A DNA stretch of 64,000 bases from Tardiphaga sp. (GCF_028290495.1 NZ_JAQGJT010000063.1:1-64000); one strand, 5' to 3'; positions 1-10,240 are shown, counted from the first letter of the stretch. Notes: a model not told the origin generated them from the sequence alone. Made by a program: numbers and translations.

Positions 1-1635
<1,635 letters not shown>

Positions 1636-1642
1636 GCTTCGG

Positions 1643-1660
1643 TCAGTCAATATTGACTGA
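1643..1660. repeat. Perfect 18-bp palindrome just after rpoD
   Basis: TCAGTCAAT followed directly by ATTGACTGA is a perfect inverted repeat with no spacer, 8 bp after the rpoD stop and 4 bp before the terminator hairpin. It could be a protein-binding site or extra RNA structure. No factor can be assigned. Confidence 0.6.
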
Positions 1661-1664
1661 TACT

Positions 1665-1693
1665 AAAATGCCCGGCTCACGCCGGGCATTTTT
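1665..1693 (+). terminator. Rho-independent terminator of rpoD
   Basis: Hairpin AAAATGCCCGGC / GCCGGGCATTTTT with a 4-base TCAC loop and a T-run, about 30 bp after the rpoD stop. The A-run on the other side means it could also act in reverse. Confidence 0.9.
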
Positions 1694-1709
1694 GTTTCCA
1701 CACTCTCGT

Positions 1710-1895
1710 GTCCCGGACGCGCCGCAGCGCGAAGCGCTGCTGCGCAGGTCCGGGACCCACAGGCCACACGCTCAGCAAGGATGGGCCCCGGATCAGCGAA
1801 GCGATACTGCGTATCGCATCGCATCCGGGGCACGAGACGCGCGCCGCGGCTTCTGTTCTCTCCCCCGTTGCGGGGGAGGGCCGGGGAGAGGGCAA
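1710..1895. repeat. Cluster of REP-like palindromes
   Basis: Covers most of the 355-bp gap between rpoD and the next gene. Hairpin 1 pairs GTCCCGGAC (1710-1718) with GTCCGGGAC (1748-1756), with an inner stem of GC-rich arms. Hairpin 2 pairs GCCCCGGAT (1785-1793) with ATCCGGGGC (1823-1831), with an inner GCGATAC/GTATCGC stem. A third unit, CCCCCGTTGCGGGGG, follows at about 1861-1890. This style of extragenic palindrome is common in Bradyrhizobium and Rhodopseudomonas genomes. I see no gene in it. Confidence 0.7.
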
Positions 1896-1990
1896 GCCCA
1901 TCCTGCACCCCAAAAACACACCCTTTGATTGCATTGATTCCCGCGCTAGCGTCGGGCTGGGCCATTTCCGGCCTGCACAGGGGAATTGCC

Positions 1991-2419
1991 ATGTCTGCCG
2001 AACCGATGCTGCCCAGCCAGCGCGTTGCCCAGGTCTGCCTGTTTCTGGTCGGCGCCATCGCCGTGTTCGGCGGCGCGTTGCAGATGTATCTGGGCCAGCC
2101 GGAGACCGCGCCGCGGCTAGACAACGTGCATCGCTTCATGGGCGGCGTCTATCTGATGTCGGGCGTCACCGGCCTGTGGGCGGCCTCCACCATCCGCCAG
2201 CACAACACGCTGATCTTCCTGTTCGCGCTGACGGCCTTCGTCGGCGGCCTCGGCCGCGTGCTGTCGATCAGCAAGGTTGGCCTGCCCGAACCCGCCGCTT
2301 TGTGGCTCACTTATCTCGCGCCGGAGCTGGTGATCCCGTGGATCATCATCGCCGCGCAACTGATGACCAACCGGCAGAGGGCGGCGACGGGCGAAGCCGT
2401 TCAGGGGGTTGGCGAGTAG
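1991..2419 (+). CDS. DUF4345-like small membrane protein
   Basis: 142 residues with about four hydrophobic segments (roughly 13-32, 48-66, 73-92 and 107-127), so an integral inner-membrane protein. The length, the short GGALQMY stretch after the first segment and the RFMGG pattern resemble the DUF4345 family, whose function is unknown. The ATG at 1991 is chosen because the protein then begins just before the first membrane helix. The frame stays open upstream only through the repeat cluster. It stands alone, with no operon partner. The family call is by recognition and moderately sure; no function is offered. Confidence 0.75.
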   Translation: MSAEPMLPSQRVAQVCLFLVGAIAVFGGALQMYLGQPETAPRLDNVHRFMGGVYLMSGVTGLWAASTIRQHNTLIFLFALTAFVGGLGRVLSISKVGLPEPAALWLTYLAPELVIPWIIIAAQLMTNRQRAATGEAVQGVGE

Positions 2420-2540
2420 CCGGGGAGGGCGACGTGTCCGCGAACATGCCACGCGCGACGGCGGAAGCGAACGTCGCAAATCAGACTGCCCCTGAAATCA
2501 CGATCCATCCGGGTTCTCACCTCACTCAAGGAGGCTGCCG

Positions 2541-2681
2541 ATGGCCATGATGCTCGCGCCGCTCGCGCTCCATCATCTCGATGTCCCCGCAGCCTCCGGC
2601 GGAACGTCGCCGCTCTCGGGCGGCGTCGCGCAGACGCTCATGCCGTGGCAATGGCTGACCCAGGTGATGGGCAACCGCTAA
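2541..2681 (+). CDS. Possible 46-residue protein with a strong ribosome binding site
   Basis: An ideal AAGGAGG lies at 2528-2534, six bases before the ATG, and a 46-codon frame follows, ending in TAA. The peptide has a hydrophobic, His-containing N-terminus (MAMMLAPLALHH) and no recognised domain. The good Shine-Dalgarno argues for real translation. The short length and the DUF2442 remnant starting at its stop argue that it may be the leftover 5' end of a longer gene. Confidence 0.35.
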   Translation: MAMMLAPLALHHLDVPAASGGTSPLSGGVAQTLMPWQWLTQVMGNR

Positions 2682-2940
2682 GGTCTCCAAACTCCGATGC
2701 CTTGAGGGCCACCGTCTGCACGCCACGTTCAGCGACGGGACGATGGGCGAGTACCACTTTTCCGACGCACTCACCGAGACCGGACCGATGATCGAGCCGT
2801 TGCGCGATCCCGCCTACTTCGCCCGCGTCTTTCTCGAAGACGCTGCGCCGACCTGGCCGAACGGCTACGACATGGCGCCCGAGTGGCTTCGCCGCGAGAT
2901 CGAAGCCGCCGGCGCGCTGGTCCGGAACGCGGCCGCATAG
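2680..2940 (+). pseudogene. DUF2442 gene remnant without a start codon
   Basis: The frame reads LEGHRLHATFSDG, then LRDPAYF and then WPNGYD, the landmark pattern of DUF2442 proteins, which are usually about 80-100 residues and often sit next to DUF4160 in toxin-antitoxin-like pairs. The similarity runs upstream to about 2680, but no ATG, GTG or TTG exists in that frame before the internal ATG at 2743. The upstream small frame ends in TAA exactly where this one begins, in a different register, so a frameshift or deletion at about 2670-2680 is likely. A shortened 65-residue product from 2743 cannot be excluded. Confidence 0.6.
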
Positions 2941-3404
2941 GTTCATCCGGCGTTACCCCCAACCCCATGCGCTGTCGGTCATGCCCCCTCCCTCCTTGCG
3001 GGGGAGGGCTGCTCTCGATTTGATCGGGGGGGGGCGAGGAGAGGCAAGTACGCGGACAAGTCTGATAGTCGCATGTAGCCCGGATGAGCGAAGCGACACC
3101 CAGTATCATCTCCGGTGCTACGCTTGAAATCCCGGATATAGATCCGCTCGTCCGAACTACGATTTATGATGTTTGATCACAAGTACTTGCATTCAGTTTT
3201 AACTCGTGAATAGGCTTAAGAAGTTAGACGGTGCAGTTGGCTGGTCGAAAGGGTTACCTCGTACGGCCAAAAGCATCTGAGATAATTTCCGCGGATCTTG
3301 TCCCCTAAGCTGTGTATCGGTGATTTCCAAGGGTGGTCTTCAGTGCCTTGGCTTGCCTCCTTTGCGGGCCGGGATCCTCATTCTTTCAATGTAATGAGGT
3401 TTCC
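2941..3404. other. Gene-free stretch: REP-like repeats, then lower-GC sequence
   Basis: 2990-3122 carries CCCTCC/GGGGGAGGG and GTAGCCCGGATGAGCGAAGC units related to the repeats after rpoD. From about 3120 the base composition drops sharply and stays lower through the following ATPase gene, so the edge of an inserted segment may lie near here. No gene, tRNA or clear integrase site is visible. Confidence 0.6.
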
Positions 3405-5201
3405 ATGTCGAATAACTTTCAGCCGACAGGTGTAAATTCGAGTGGGTTGACCGCACTAATCCAAAATCTCGGCCGCGACTGCACTCCTACTCAGTTTTTG
3501 AGAGAGTTTGTTAAAAATGCCTTCGAGGCCCGACAGAGAGCGGGCGGTGTTGGTAGAGTTGAAGTAGACTTCAACGATTCGCTTCACGCTTCAACGAGTC
3601 ATTATAAAATTTCATTCACCGACAGCGGTGACGGGATGACCGCGGGCCAGATGGTGAGCCTGCTTAACAACTTGTCAGCGACCGGTTCGACGAATCATCA
3701 TAGGAACTACGGCGTAGGGGCGAAGATCAGTGCGCTTACCCGAAATCACGAAGGCATTCTTTACGAGTCTTGGCGCGACGGGGGCGGCCATGCAGTGGTT
3801 ATTCGCTATAATTCGGATGAGGGAGTCTACGGGCTTCAAGGGGTAGTGCAGTCTAGCGGTCTGACTGAATATGCCCCGAAAATTCCTCTAAATAAAAAGC
3901 CGAAGATCATTACCAAGCATGGCACAAGGGTGACTTTGCTGGGTATGCTGCCTGATCAGGATACGATGCTTCCTCCCGAAGGAGTCGGTGGGATTCGGGA
4001 GTCGTGGATCATTCGATACCTTAATACCCGCTTCTTTAAGGTTCCTGAGTGTGTCGATCTTTTTGCGCGAATTGGGTACTATCGAGAAATCTCGGACAAA
4101 AAACACAATCACCTTCTTCGAGTATATGGCCAGAAATCCGTCTTGGATGGTAAGGCTGAAAACTTTGGTGAAGTTCAGGTTACAGGCGCCAAGGTCTACT
4201 GGTGGATCATGCCGGAAGCGGCGGATGGGCATGGCAGGGAGTTAGTCAAGGGGCACTCCGCTCTGCTTAACGAAGATGAAATATTTGATATTAGCGACGC
4301 TCGATCAAATCGACTTGCCTATTTTGGAGTAATTTTTGGTCGTGATCGTGTCGTTATCTACGTCGAACCCGAGAATGTAGTGCAAAACACTTCGCGGACG
4401 GGCTTGGTTCGGCCTGACGGATCTCCACTAAAATGGGACGTTTGGCAGGATGAATTCCGCCAGAATATGCCGCCGGTCCTGCGCCAATTTCTCGATAAGC
4501 TGATTAATGATAATTCGAAAGACTCGCATGCAGATTCGATTCGCGAGCGACTTAAGTCGTTGAAAGAACTTTTCCGAATTAGTCGCTATCGTCGATCGAG
4601 TAAAGGCGCGCTTCGGGCCAATCCAGATTTCGAAGTGCCTCTTGGAACTGCACATTCAACAGAGGGAAACCAGGGTTCTATCAATGGCGCCGGCGGGACG
4701 GGTGTACAATCTGGCGCGCTCGCGACGTCCTTGCTTAGCGAATTGGTGGACGATGAAAGCGGCGTGCCCGCCGATCTAGTTTCTCCCGACCCGTTTCCAA
4801 AATTGAGCTGGTTGGAAGAAACTGAATCGCTCAGGGACCGAGCTGCGGAATATCTACCGTCTGATAATCAGATAGTCGCAAACAAAAATTTTTTAGGACT
4901 AACAGATTTGATTTCCTATTTTTCCAAAAATCACCACGATACGCCGGAGTTATTGCCCGTAATTGAGGATGTGGTGAAGGAAGCATTTGAGCAGGTTTTG
5001 ATCGAAAGCGTCGCTGGGGCTTTGTCCCTGCGAAATAGGCAACATTGGAATTTAGATGACTTTGATCGAGCCATTTCTCGTGAGGCGCTCACCACTGTAG
5101 TTATGCAGCGATATTGGATGTGCAGTCACATTCGGCGCACTCTTGGTAGTAAGATAAAGGGCTTCAACGAGTTAGTAATCCAGCCTCAAGAAGCGGCTTA
5201 A
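3405..5201 (+). CDS. Orphan GHKL/Hsp90-fold ATPase, probably horizontally acquired
   Basis: 598 residues. The N-terminal ATP-binding (Bergerat) fold shows the three family motifs: N-box E34-FVKN38-AFE41, G1 box D73-SGDGM78, and G2 box Y102-GVGAK107 with a Thr/Ser-rich lid before it. About 140-400 is a middle region of mixed strands, and 370-600 is mostly helical; neither is recognised. Motif spacing is closer to MORC/MutL/Hsp90-type ATPases than to histidine kinases, since no H-box or receiver domain is seen. Base composition is visibly lower in GC than all neighbours, and AT-rich codons (AAT, TTT, ATA, TTA) are frequent. Start: ATG at 3405 after a GAGGT; the frame opens earlier at 3333. No partner gene adjoins it. 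A defence or chaperone-like role is inference only. Confidence 0.8.
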   Translation: MSNNFQPTGVNSSGLTALIQNLGRDCTPTQFLREFVKNAFEARQRAGGVGRVEVDFNDSLHASTSHYKISFTDSGDGMTAGQMVSLLNNLSATGSTNHHRNYGVGAKISALTRNHEGILYESWRDGGGHAVVIRYNSDEGVYGLQGVVQSSGLTEYAPKIPLNKKPKIITKHGTRVTLLGMLPDQDTMLPPEGVGGIRESWIIRYLNTRFFKVPECVDLFARIGYYREISDKKHNHLLRVYGQKSVLDGKAENFGEVQVTGAKVYWWIMPEAADGHGRELVKGHSALLNEDEIFDISDARSNRLAYFGVIFGRDRVVIYVEPENVVQNTSRTGLVRPDGSPLKWDVWQDEFRQNMPPVLRQFLDKLINDNSKDSHADSIRERLKSLKELFRISRYRRSSKGALRANPDFEVPLGTAHSTEGNQGSINGAGGTGVQSGALATSLLSELVDDESGVPADLVSPDPFPKLSWLEETESLRDRAAEYLPSDNQIVANKNFLGLTDLISYFSKNHHDTPELLPVIEDVVKEAFEQVLIESVAGALSLRNRQHWNLDDFDRAISREALTTVVMQRYWMCSHIRRTLGSKIKGFNELVIQPQEAA

Positions 5202-5884
5202 TCTCGATTCGAATATATCTAGGGGCTTCGCAATAGGGTTGGAGATTATTTTCCTTATCGTGTTGACGTGGATAATAATCCTCATTATAATCCCCTCCGT
5301 CTCGTCTCACTGAGAGAGGCGGCTCGCGATCGTCACGGTCTGCGGGGCGGGATGCGGTGGACGCCGGAGATGCGGCGTCGCGCGGTGCAAGGGGGAGGTC
5401 CGACGCCGGGTCGGGACACAGTCGCGGTGCCAGAACTCCACTGGCGCGGTGGCGCCGTCGCCATCCGGACCACGACCAATCCCGCGTGCCGCACGACGGA
5501 CGGACGCATCTTCCGCGAACGGCCCAAGTTGCGATGGCCCCGATCCTCGTCCTGGATCATGGATGGTGCGCTAAGGCTGGTCGGGCACCAGGGGGTGTCG
5601 CGAAGCAAGTCGTAAACCCACCGCGTGCGGAACGCCGGTTGATCCGGTTGTCCGAAAGTCCTGGCGCATCACTCCCTGCCGAATACGGCTGGCGTCCAGG
5701 CCCAAGGGTGCATCGGGCACCCGGCGTTCCGCGCGCTCTCTCATCCGAGAGGGCGGGGAATGACCCCCCCCCCGGGCGCGCTTCGCGCCGCGGGATCGCG
5801 GCCCCGCGTCCGCGCCCGGCCACGGTTTTGACGGGTCGATGCCGCGCATGGCATGATCGTCGCTCAATCAAAAGGAATCGCGAA
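5202..5884. repeat. 683-bp gene-free stretch with a long GC-rich dispersed-repeat-like segment
   Basis: 5202-5290 is the AT-rich tail of the inserted ATPase segment. From about 5295 GC rises abruptly. The stretch 5335-5830 contains fragments such as GGTGGCGCCGTCGCCATCC, a poly-C tract at 5763-5773 and GCGCGCTTCGCGCC, which resemble a long interspersed repeat of Bradyrhizobiaceae, recalled from general knowledge and not checked. Open frames run through it but have no ribosome binding site or recognisable protein. A Shine-Dalgarno for the next gene lies at 5869-5876. Confidence 0.5.
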
Positions 5885-6706
5885 ATGCTGGGACGTCGTT
5901 GGGTGATCGCTGCAGGCGCGCTGATGCTGGCGCCGTTCGTGCTCGCAGCCCCGGCCTTCGCCGCGCGCTGCGGCGGCGATTTCAACGCCTTCGTGGCGAC
6001 GATGCAGCAGGAGGCCGCCGCCGCCGGCGTCTCGCAGGGCGTAATCCAGAGCGCGTTTGCCGGCGTCACGCAGGACCCCGCGGTGCTGAATTTCGATCGC
6101 CGCCAGCGCGGCACCTTCAACAAGACCTTCGAGCAATATGTCTCGACGCGGGTCGGCGCCGGCCGCATCTCGATCGGGCGGCAGATGCTGAGCAAGCACG
6201 CCGCTTTGCTGTCGCGCATCGAGGCGCGCTTCGGCGTGCCGCCGGAAATCGTGGTGGCGATCTGGGGGCTGGAGAGCGATTTCGGCCGCGGCGACATTGG
6301 CAAGATGCCGGTGATCCGCACGCTGGCGACGATGGCGCATGATTGCCGACGCACCGAGCTGTTCCAGGGTGAATTGCTGGCGGCGCTGAAGATCCTGCAG
6401 CGCGGCGACCTGCCGAAGTCCGACCTGATCGGCGCCTATGCCGGCGAGCTCGGCCAGACCCAGTTCCTGCCGTCGTCCTACATCAAATACGGCGTCGATT
6501 TCGACGGCAACGGCCATGTCGATCTCAGGCACTCGGTGCCCGACGTGCTGGCCTCGACCGCCAACCTCTTGCGCACCGCGGGCTTCAAGGGCGGCCAGCC
6601 TTACGGCGAGGGCACCGCGAACTTCGAGGCGATGCGCGAGTGGAACCGGGCCACGATCTACCGCAAGACCATCGGCTATTTCGCCGACCGGCTGCGTGGC
6701 GGCTAG
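5885..6706 (+). CDS. Lytic murein transglycosylase, MltB/SLT_2 type, exported
   Basis: Cleaves the beta-1,4 bond of peptidoglycan with formation of anhydro-muramyl ends. 273 residues. The signal peptide (about 1-27) ends at APAFAA. The catalytic region reads IWGLE130SDFG, where Glu130 is the expected general acid. The GELGQTQFLPSSY stretch and the Asp-rich FDGNGHVDL follow, as in the MltB family. The C-terminal peptidoglycan-binding domain found in many relatives is absent, so this is the short form. Start: ATG 5885, nine bases after AAAAGGAA. The frame is open further upstream but only through repeat sequence. It appears to be a single gene. Confidence 0.9.
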   Translation: MLGRRWVIAAGALMLAPFVLAAPAFAARCGGDFNAFVATMQQEAAAAGVSQGVIQSAFAGVTQDPAVLNFDRRQRGTFNKTFEQYVSTRVGAGRISIGRQMLSKHAALLSRIEARFGVPPEIVVAIWGLESDFGRGDIGKMPVIRTLATMAHDCRRTELFQGELLAALKILQRGDLPKSDLIGAYAGELGQTQFLPSSYIKYGVDFDGNGHVDLRHSVPDVLASTANLLRTAGFKGGQPYGEGTANFEAMREWNRATIYRKTIGYFADRLRGG

Positions 6707-6851
6707 CGGCTTCCTCGCGTCCGCGCGCGACCTTCACGGTTTCATAACCAGGCTGTGGATTTCGCACGCGCGGTGAGACTCCCTTAACCCGCCCGGTTGC
6801 ACGTTACCCACGAAATACGGGACGTGCGAAGCAGATGAAAACGATGGAAAT

Positions 6852-8120
6852 ATGCGAGGCGCACAGCGCCCGCGGCCAGCGGCGTTGGCTGCCATGCTGA
6901 GCATGCCGACGTTGTGGGCCGTGTTTCTGGTCAATTTCTTCGCGCTGGGCCTGGTCTGGGCCTATGTCGCCTACGCCTATCCGAAATTTATCCCGGCGCG
7001 CTATTGGGCCGTCTCGAGCTTCGGCACCTCGGTGGGCGCCGGCATCTCGCTGCTGCGCGGCGCGATGGATCCGGCGATCCCGATCCTGGCCAGCGGCGGC
7101 ATCCTGATCTTCATCAGCTTCCTCAGCGCGTTCGGCGTGTTCAAGTTCTATGGCCGCCCGGTGTCCTGGCGCTATGCCATCGCCGGCACCGCGCTCGGCA
7201 TGGCGGGCCTGGCGCTGTTCACGCTGTGGCACGACAACATGGCGATGCGTATCACGATCTATTCGGTGGTCCATTCCGCGCCTCTGGCGGCCGCGACGCA
7301 TATGCTGCTGGCGGGGCGCGGGCGCCGGTCCACGCAGGTGGCGCGGCTGGCCGGTATAGCCGGGGCGCTGCTGATCGTCGTCTATCTACTGCGCTCGGGC
7401 GCGGCGATGGTCGCGCTCGGCGGCGAGGTCACGCTGATTGATTTCAACGCCGTGCAGGCAACGATGGTGCTGCTGCTGGTGTTTCTATCGATGGCGTGGA
7501 ATTTCGGATTGCTGCTGATGGCGATCGATGCGCTGCGCGGCGAACTCGCCGATCTCGCTTTGGTGGACGATCTCACCGGCGTCGCCAACCGCCGCCATTT
7601 CCTGCAGCGGCTCGATGAGGAGTGCGCCCGTGCGGTGCGCTCCGAGGTGCCGTTCGCACTGCTGGCGATCGATCTCGACGGCTTCAAGGCGATCAACGAC
7701 AGCCACGGCCACGCCGCCGGCGACGCCAGCCTGCGCCACTTCACGCTGATGGCGCAGAGCATGCTGCGGCCCGGCGATATGCTGGCCCGCACCGGCGGCG
7801 ATGAATTCTGCGTCGTGCTGCCGGCCACCGCTCTGCTTGATGCGGCCTCGATCGCCGAGCGTATCCTTCAGGCGTGCCGGCTGGATGCCGCGGATTGCGG
7901 CCCCGCAGAACAGCCGCTGTCCGCCTCGATCGGCGTCGCGCAATGGGAGGCGTATATCGCCGCCGATCCCGAGCTCCTGGTCGCTGGCGCTGATCGCGCG
8001 CTCTACGCCGCCAAGCACAACGGCAAGAACGCCTGTGCCGTCAGCCCGCTGCACGCGCCGCCGCTGGCGCCTGAGGCCGGTGACGCGATGCCGGCAAGAC
8101 ACGAGCGCAGCCGGGCGTGA
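6852..8120 (+). CDS. Membrane-bound diguanylate cyclase (GGDEF)
   Basis: Makes cyclic di-GMP from two GTP. 422 residues. About six hydrophobic segments in residues 15-235 form a membrane sensor region with no recognised ligand domain. The GGDEF domain follows: DDLTGVANRR at its start, active-site GGDEF at 315-319, and an intact inhibitory I-site RPGD at 306-309, five residues before it, so feedback inhibition by the product is expected. A start at 6852 gives a charged leader; 6894 (MLSMPTLW) is an alternative, and neither has a strong ribosome binding site. No EAL domain is present. The nearby flagellar block makes a motility or attachment role plausible, but that is inference. Confidence 0.9.
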   Translation: MRGAQRPRPAALAAMLSMPTLWAVFLVNFFALGLVWAYVAYAYPKFIPARYWAVSSFGTSVGAGISLLRGAMDPAIPILASGGILIFISFLSAFGVFKFYGRPVSWRYAIAGTALGMAGLALFTLWHDNMAMRITIYSVVHSAPLAAATHMLLAGRGRRSTQVARLAGIAGALLIVVYLLRSGAAMVALGGEVTLIDFNAVQATMVLLLVFLSMAWNFGLLLMAIDALRGELADLALVDDLTGVANRRHFLQRLDEECARAVRSEVPFALLAIDLDGFKAINDSHGHAAGDASLRHFTLMAQSMLRPGDMLARTGGDEFCVVLPATALLDAASIAERILQACRLDAADCGPAEQPLSASIGVAQWEAYIAADPELLVAGADRALYAAKHNGKNACAVSPLHAPPLAPEAGDAMPARHERSRA

Positions 8121-8166
8121 CGCCGTGCCGCTTGCGGAAAGCAGACGTGCTCCCCATGTGACGGGA

Positions 8167-8685
8167 ATGCCGAACCAGCGCCCATTTTCCCGCACCGCCA
8201 CTGCCGCCCACCCGGGTATGGCGAGCGGCCCGATCATCGATCAGGACGGCCGCGAGATCCGGCCCGAGGGCCTGCGCCCGGATGCGTCCGGCTTTCATTT
8301 TGAATTCGGGACGTCGCAGGCCAACCCGTTCGCGGCGCTCACGCGCGAGGAGCGCGTGGCGCGGCTGGAGGCGCTGGCGAAACTGCTGGATGTCGCCTTT
8401 GTCGTGCCGGGCACCAATATCCGCTACGGCATCGACGGGCTGATCGGACTGGTTCCGGTGATCGGCGATATCATCACCACGGCGATTTCGCTGTGGCTGG
8501 TGCGCGAGGCCCGTGCGCTCGGCGCGCCCTGGCACGTGACATCACGCATGCTCGGCAATGTGGCGCTGGACGGCGTTGTCGGCATCATGCCGTTCGTCGG
8601 CGATGCCTTCGACGTCATGTTCCGAGCCAACGTCCGCAACATGAGGATGTTGCGGAAGTGGCTCGACAAGCAGCCGCGGATCTAG
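8167..8685 (+). CDS. DUF4112 domain protein
   Basis: 172 residues. The core reads RLEALAKLLD, then GIDGLIGLVPVIGD and GIMPFVGDAFD: two Gly/Pro-containing hydrophobic hairpins typical of DUF4112, a family of unknown function. Start at ATG 8167 or ATG 8218; the domain begins only at about residue 60, so both keep it whole. Same strand as the diguanylate cyclase, 46 bp behind it, and possibly co-transcribed. Confidence 0.8.
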   Translation: MPNQRPFSRTATAAHPGMASGPIIDQDGREIRPEGLRPDASGFHFEFGTSQANPFAALTREERVARLEALAKLLDVAFVVPGTNIRYGIDGLIGLVPVIGDIITTAISLWLVREARALGAPWHVTSRMLGNVALDGVVGIMPFVGDAFDVMFRANVRNMRMLRKWLDKQPRI

Positions 8686-8744
8686 GCGCGATCCGGAAAG
8701 GTGGGGAGTGGTTTTCCGATCAGATGACGCCTCTGGAAAATGCC

Positions 8745-9035
8745 TTAAGCAGCGTCCGCGTCGTCGGTGGCGGGCTCGGCGGCCGGCTCGATCGCACGGC
8801 GCTCAAGCGGAAAGTCTTCGCTCTCATACAGCGTGCGAATGCCGCTCTGGTCGAAGCGGGCCTCTTCGACCTGCAGATAGGCGCCGTTCAACGAATCCGC
8901 CGGCAGCTGCTCGATCGCAAACTGCACCGCGGCGGCTGCAGTGTCGAAGCGGCGATAGGCAAAGCCGGCGCGCTTCTTCTTGCGGATGGCTGCGGGAAAC
9001 AATTCTGCGGCGGTGTTATAGCTGAAGGCTGCCAT
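8745..9035 (-). CDS. Conserved small protein of unknown function
   Basis: 96 residues from the ATG at 9035, which follows GAGGT at a good distance. The frame extends further upstream to 9167 without a better start. The sequence is soluble and acidic at its C-terminus (EPAAEPATDDADAA), with a basic patch IRKKKRAG near residue 20 and an alpha/beta-looking middle. I recall similar short proteins in Bradyrhizobium genomes but assign no function. It stands alone between two intergenic gaps. Confidence 0.65.
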   Translation of the reverse strand: MAAFSYNTAAELFPAAIRKKKRAGFAYRRFDTAAAAVQFAIEQLPADSLNGAYLQVEEARFDQSGIRTLYESEDFPLERRAIEPAAEPATDDADAA

Positions 9036-9283
9036 GGTCCGGGACCTCAAATGAATGTACGCAACGAAACGACGCTTTCTTCGCGACAGCAGCCGATTGG
9101 CCACCCGCAGAACATCATTTCTGGACAGACCCCAATATAAGCACGTTTCGACAAAATGCGACAGCACGGATACAGCATGATGAATCGCTGTTTCGCGGTG
9201 GTATTTCGCTATTATGGCTGTGTTTGAAACGGCTTAGGGGACAATTCGCGTGCGCAGCGCAGCGGCGGCCCGTGGATTTATCG

Positions 9284-9664
9284 CTATTGTTCGGTCAGAT
9301 CCGGGATACGCACGACCTTCAGCGGCGTCGTATAGGGCTCGATGCGCAGCGCGTCGTGCGACATCAGGCCGATCTGGCGCAGCGGCGCCTGTTCCAGCGC
9401 GCCGGCCTCGGCCTTGCGCACGGCATATTGCCAGACCGTCATTGTGCCCTTGGACACCAGTTGCCGGGCCAGGCCACCGGCATTGGGGGCTTCCAGCTTC
9501 GACATCTGATCGTCGGTCATCCCGATCACGATCTCGTCGCGCGCGGATATCACCTTGAACAGCGAGACCTTGTCGGTGGCCAGCGCGGGATGCGAGACGA
9601 TGGTCTCGAGCAACAGGCCGGCGAGGCCGAGGCCAAGCAGCCAGCGGTTTGAACGGGTCGACAT
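9284..9664 (-). CDS. Predicted exported protein of unknown function
   Basis: 126 residues from ATG 9664. Residues 1-30 form a signal peptide with a basic MSTRSNR start, a Leu-rich core and a cut after HPALA. The mature part (about 96 residues) has no cysteine and no recognised domain. The frame is open up to 9790, but the upstream codons add an unlikely cytoplasmic leader, so the signal-peptide start is preferred. Ribosome binding is weak. It lies downstream of msrB on the same strand, with a possible terminator between them. The 248-bp gap on its 3' side (9036-9283) shows no gene. Confidence 0.6.
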   Translation of the reverse strand: MSTRSNRWLLGLGLAGLLLETIVSHPALATDKVSLFKVISARDEIVIGMTDDQMSKLEAPNAGGLARQLVSKGTMTVWQYAVRKAEAGALEQAPLRQIGLMSHDALRIEPYTTPLKVVRIPDLTEQ

Positions 9665-9751
9665 AACGGTAGCTTTCTTACTGATTTTCGTAGGGTGCAT
9701 GCGGATGAGGCATGTCATATTAAGAGGCAGGCACTGATCCCGAGACAGAAA

Positions 9752-9798
9752 CGCCCCGCGCGATAGGGCTCGATCACAAGCCTTGGTCACACGGGGCG
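9752..9798 (-). terminator. Possible terminator behind msrB
   Basis: On the minus strand CGCCCCG pairs with CGGGGCG around an inner GGCT/AGCC stem, followed by TTTCTGT. The large loop and short T-run make it weaker than the other terminators here. Confidence 0.4.
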
Positions 9799-9826
9799 GT
9801 TAACAAGTTCGATAGAACCGAGATAA

Positions 9827-10240
9827 TTACTTCGTTTGTAGTTTCAAGGCTGCGGAGTTGATACAATAGCGCAGCCCCGTCGGTCCCGGGCCATCGGGAA
9901 ATACATGTCCGAGATGGCCGTTGCACTTCGAGCACAGCACTTCGGTGCGCACCATGCCGTGCGTCACGTCGCGTTCTTCATCGACATGACTCTCCAGCGC
10001 CGGTTGCGTAAAGCTCGGCCAGCCGCAGCCGGAATCAAACTTGGCATCCGACTCGAACAATGTCTGGCCGCAGCCGGCGCAGACGAAGGTGCCGGGCGTG
10101 TGGTCATGCTCGTATTCGCCGGTGCCCGGCCGCTCGGTCGCCTTTTCGCGCAGCACGGCATATTGCATAGGCGTCAACTCGCGGCGCCATTCGGCCTCCG
10201 ACTTTTCAACCTTGCCGGCGATGCTTCTGGTGTCGCTCAT
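9827..10240 (-). CDS. msrB: Peptide-methionine (R)-S-oxide reductase MsrB
   Basis: Reduces the R-epimer of methionine sulfoxide. 137 residues. Two CxxC zinc pairs (CAGC and CSKC), the GCGWPSF stretch, and the catalytic Cys in RYCINS near the C-terminus are all present, so it should be active. Two ATGs stand side by side (10243 and 10240). GGAAGGAG ends two bases before the first and five before the second, which favours the second. Lies 17-20 bp behind msrA on the same strand, so the two are co-transcribed. Unlike MsrA here it has no signal peptide and should be cytoplasmic. Confidence 0.95.
   Translation of the reverse strand: MSDTRSIAGKVEKSEAEWRRELTPMQYAVLREKATERPGTGEYEHDHTPGTFVCAGCGQTLFESDAKFDSGCGWPSFTQPALESHVDEERDVTHGMVRTEVLCSKCNGHLGHVFPDGPGPTGLRYCINSAALKLQTK

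Noticed and set aside
3120..5300. Integrated element with attachment sites around the GHKL ATPase
   Set aside because: No integrase, transposase, tRNA or convincing direct repeats flank the segment; a shared ATCCTCATT at both sides is too short to count.
5268..5615. 115-codon open frame between the ATPase and the transglycosylase
   Set aside because: No ribosome binding site; lies in a GC-rich dispersed-repeat-like segment; product is Arg-rich noise.
5357..5884. 176-codon N-terminal extension of the lytic transglycosylase
   Set aside because: It runs through repeat-like sequence. The signal peptide and Shine-Dalgarno place the start at 5885.
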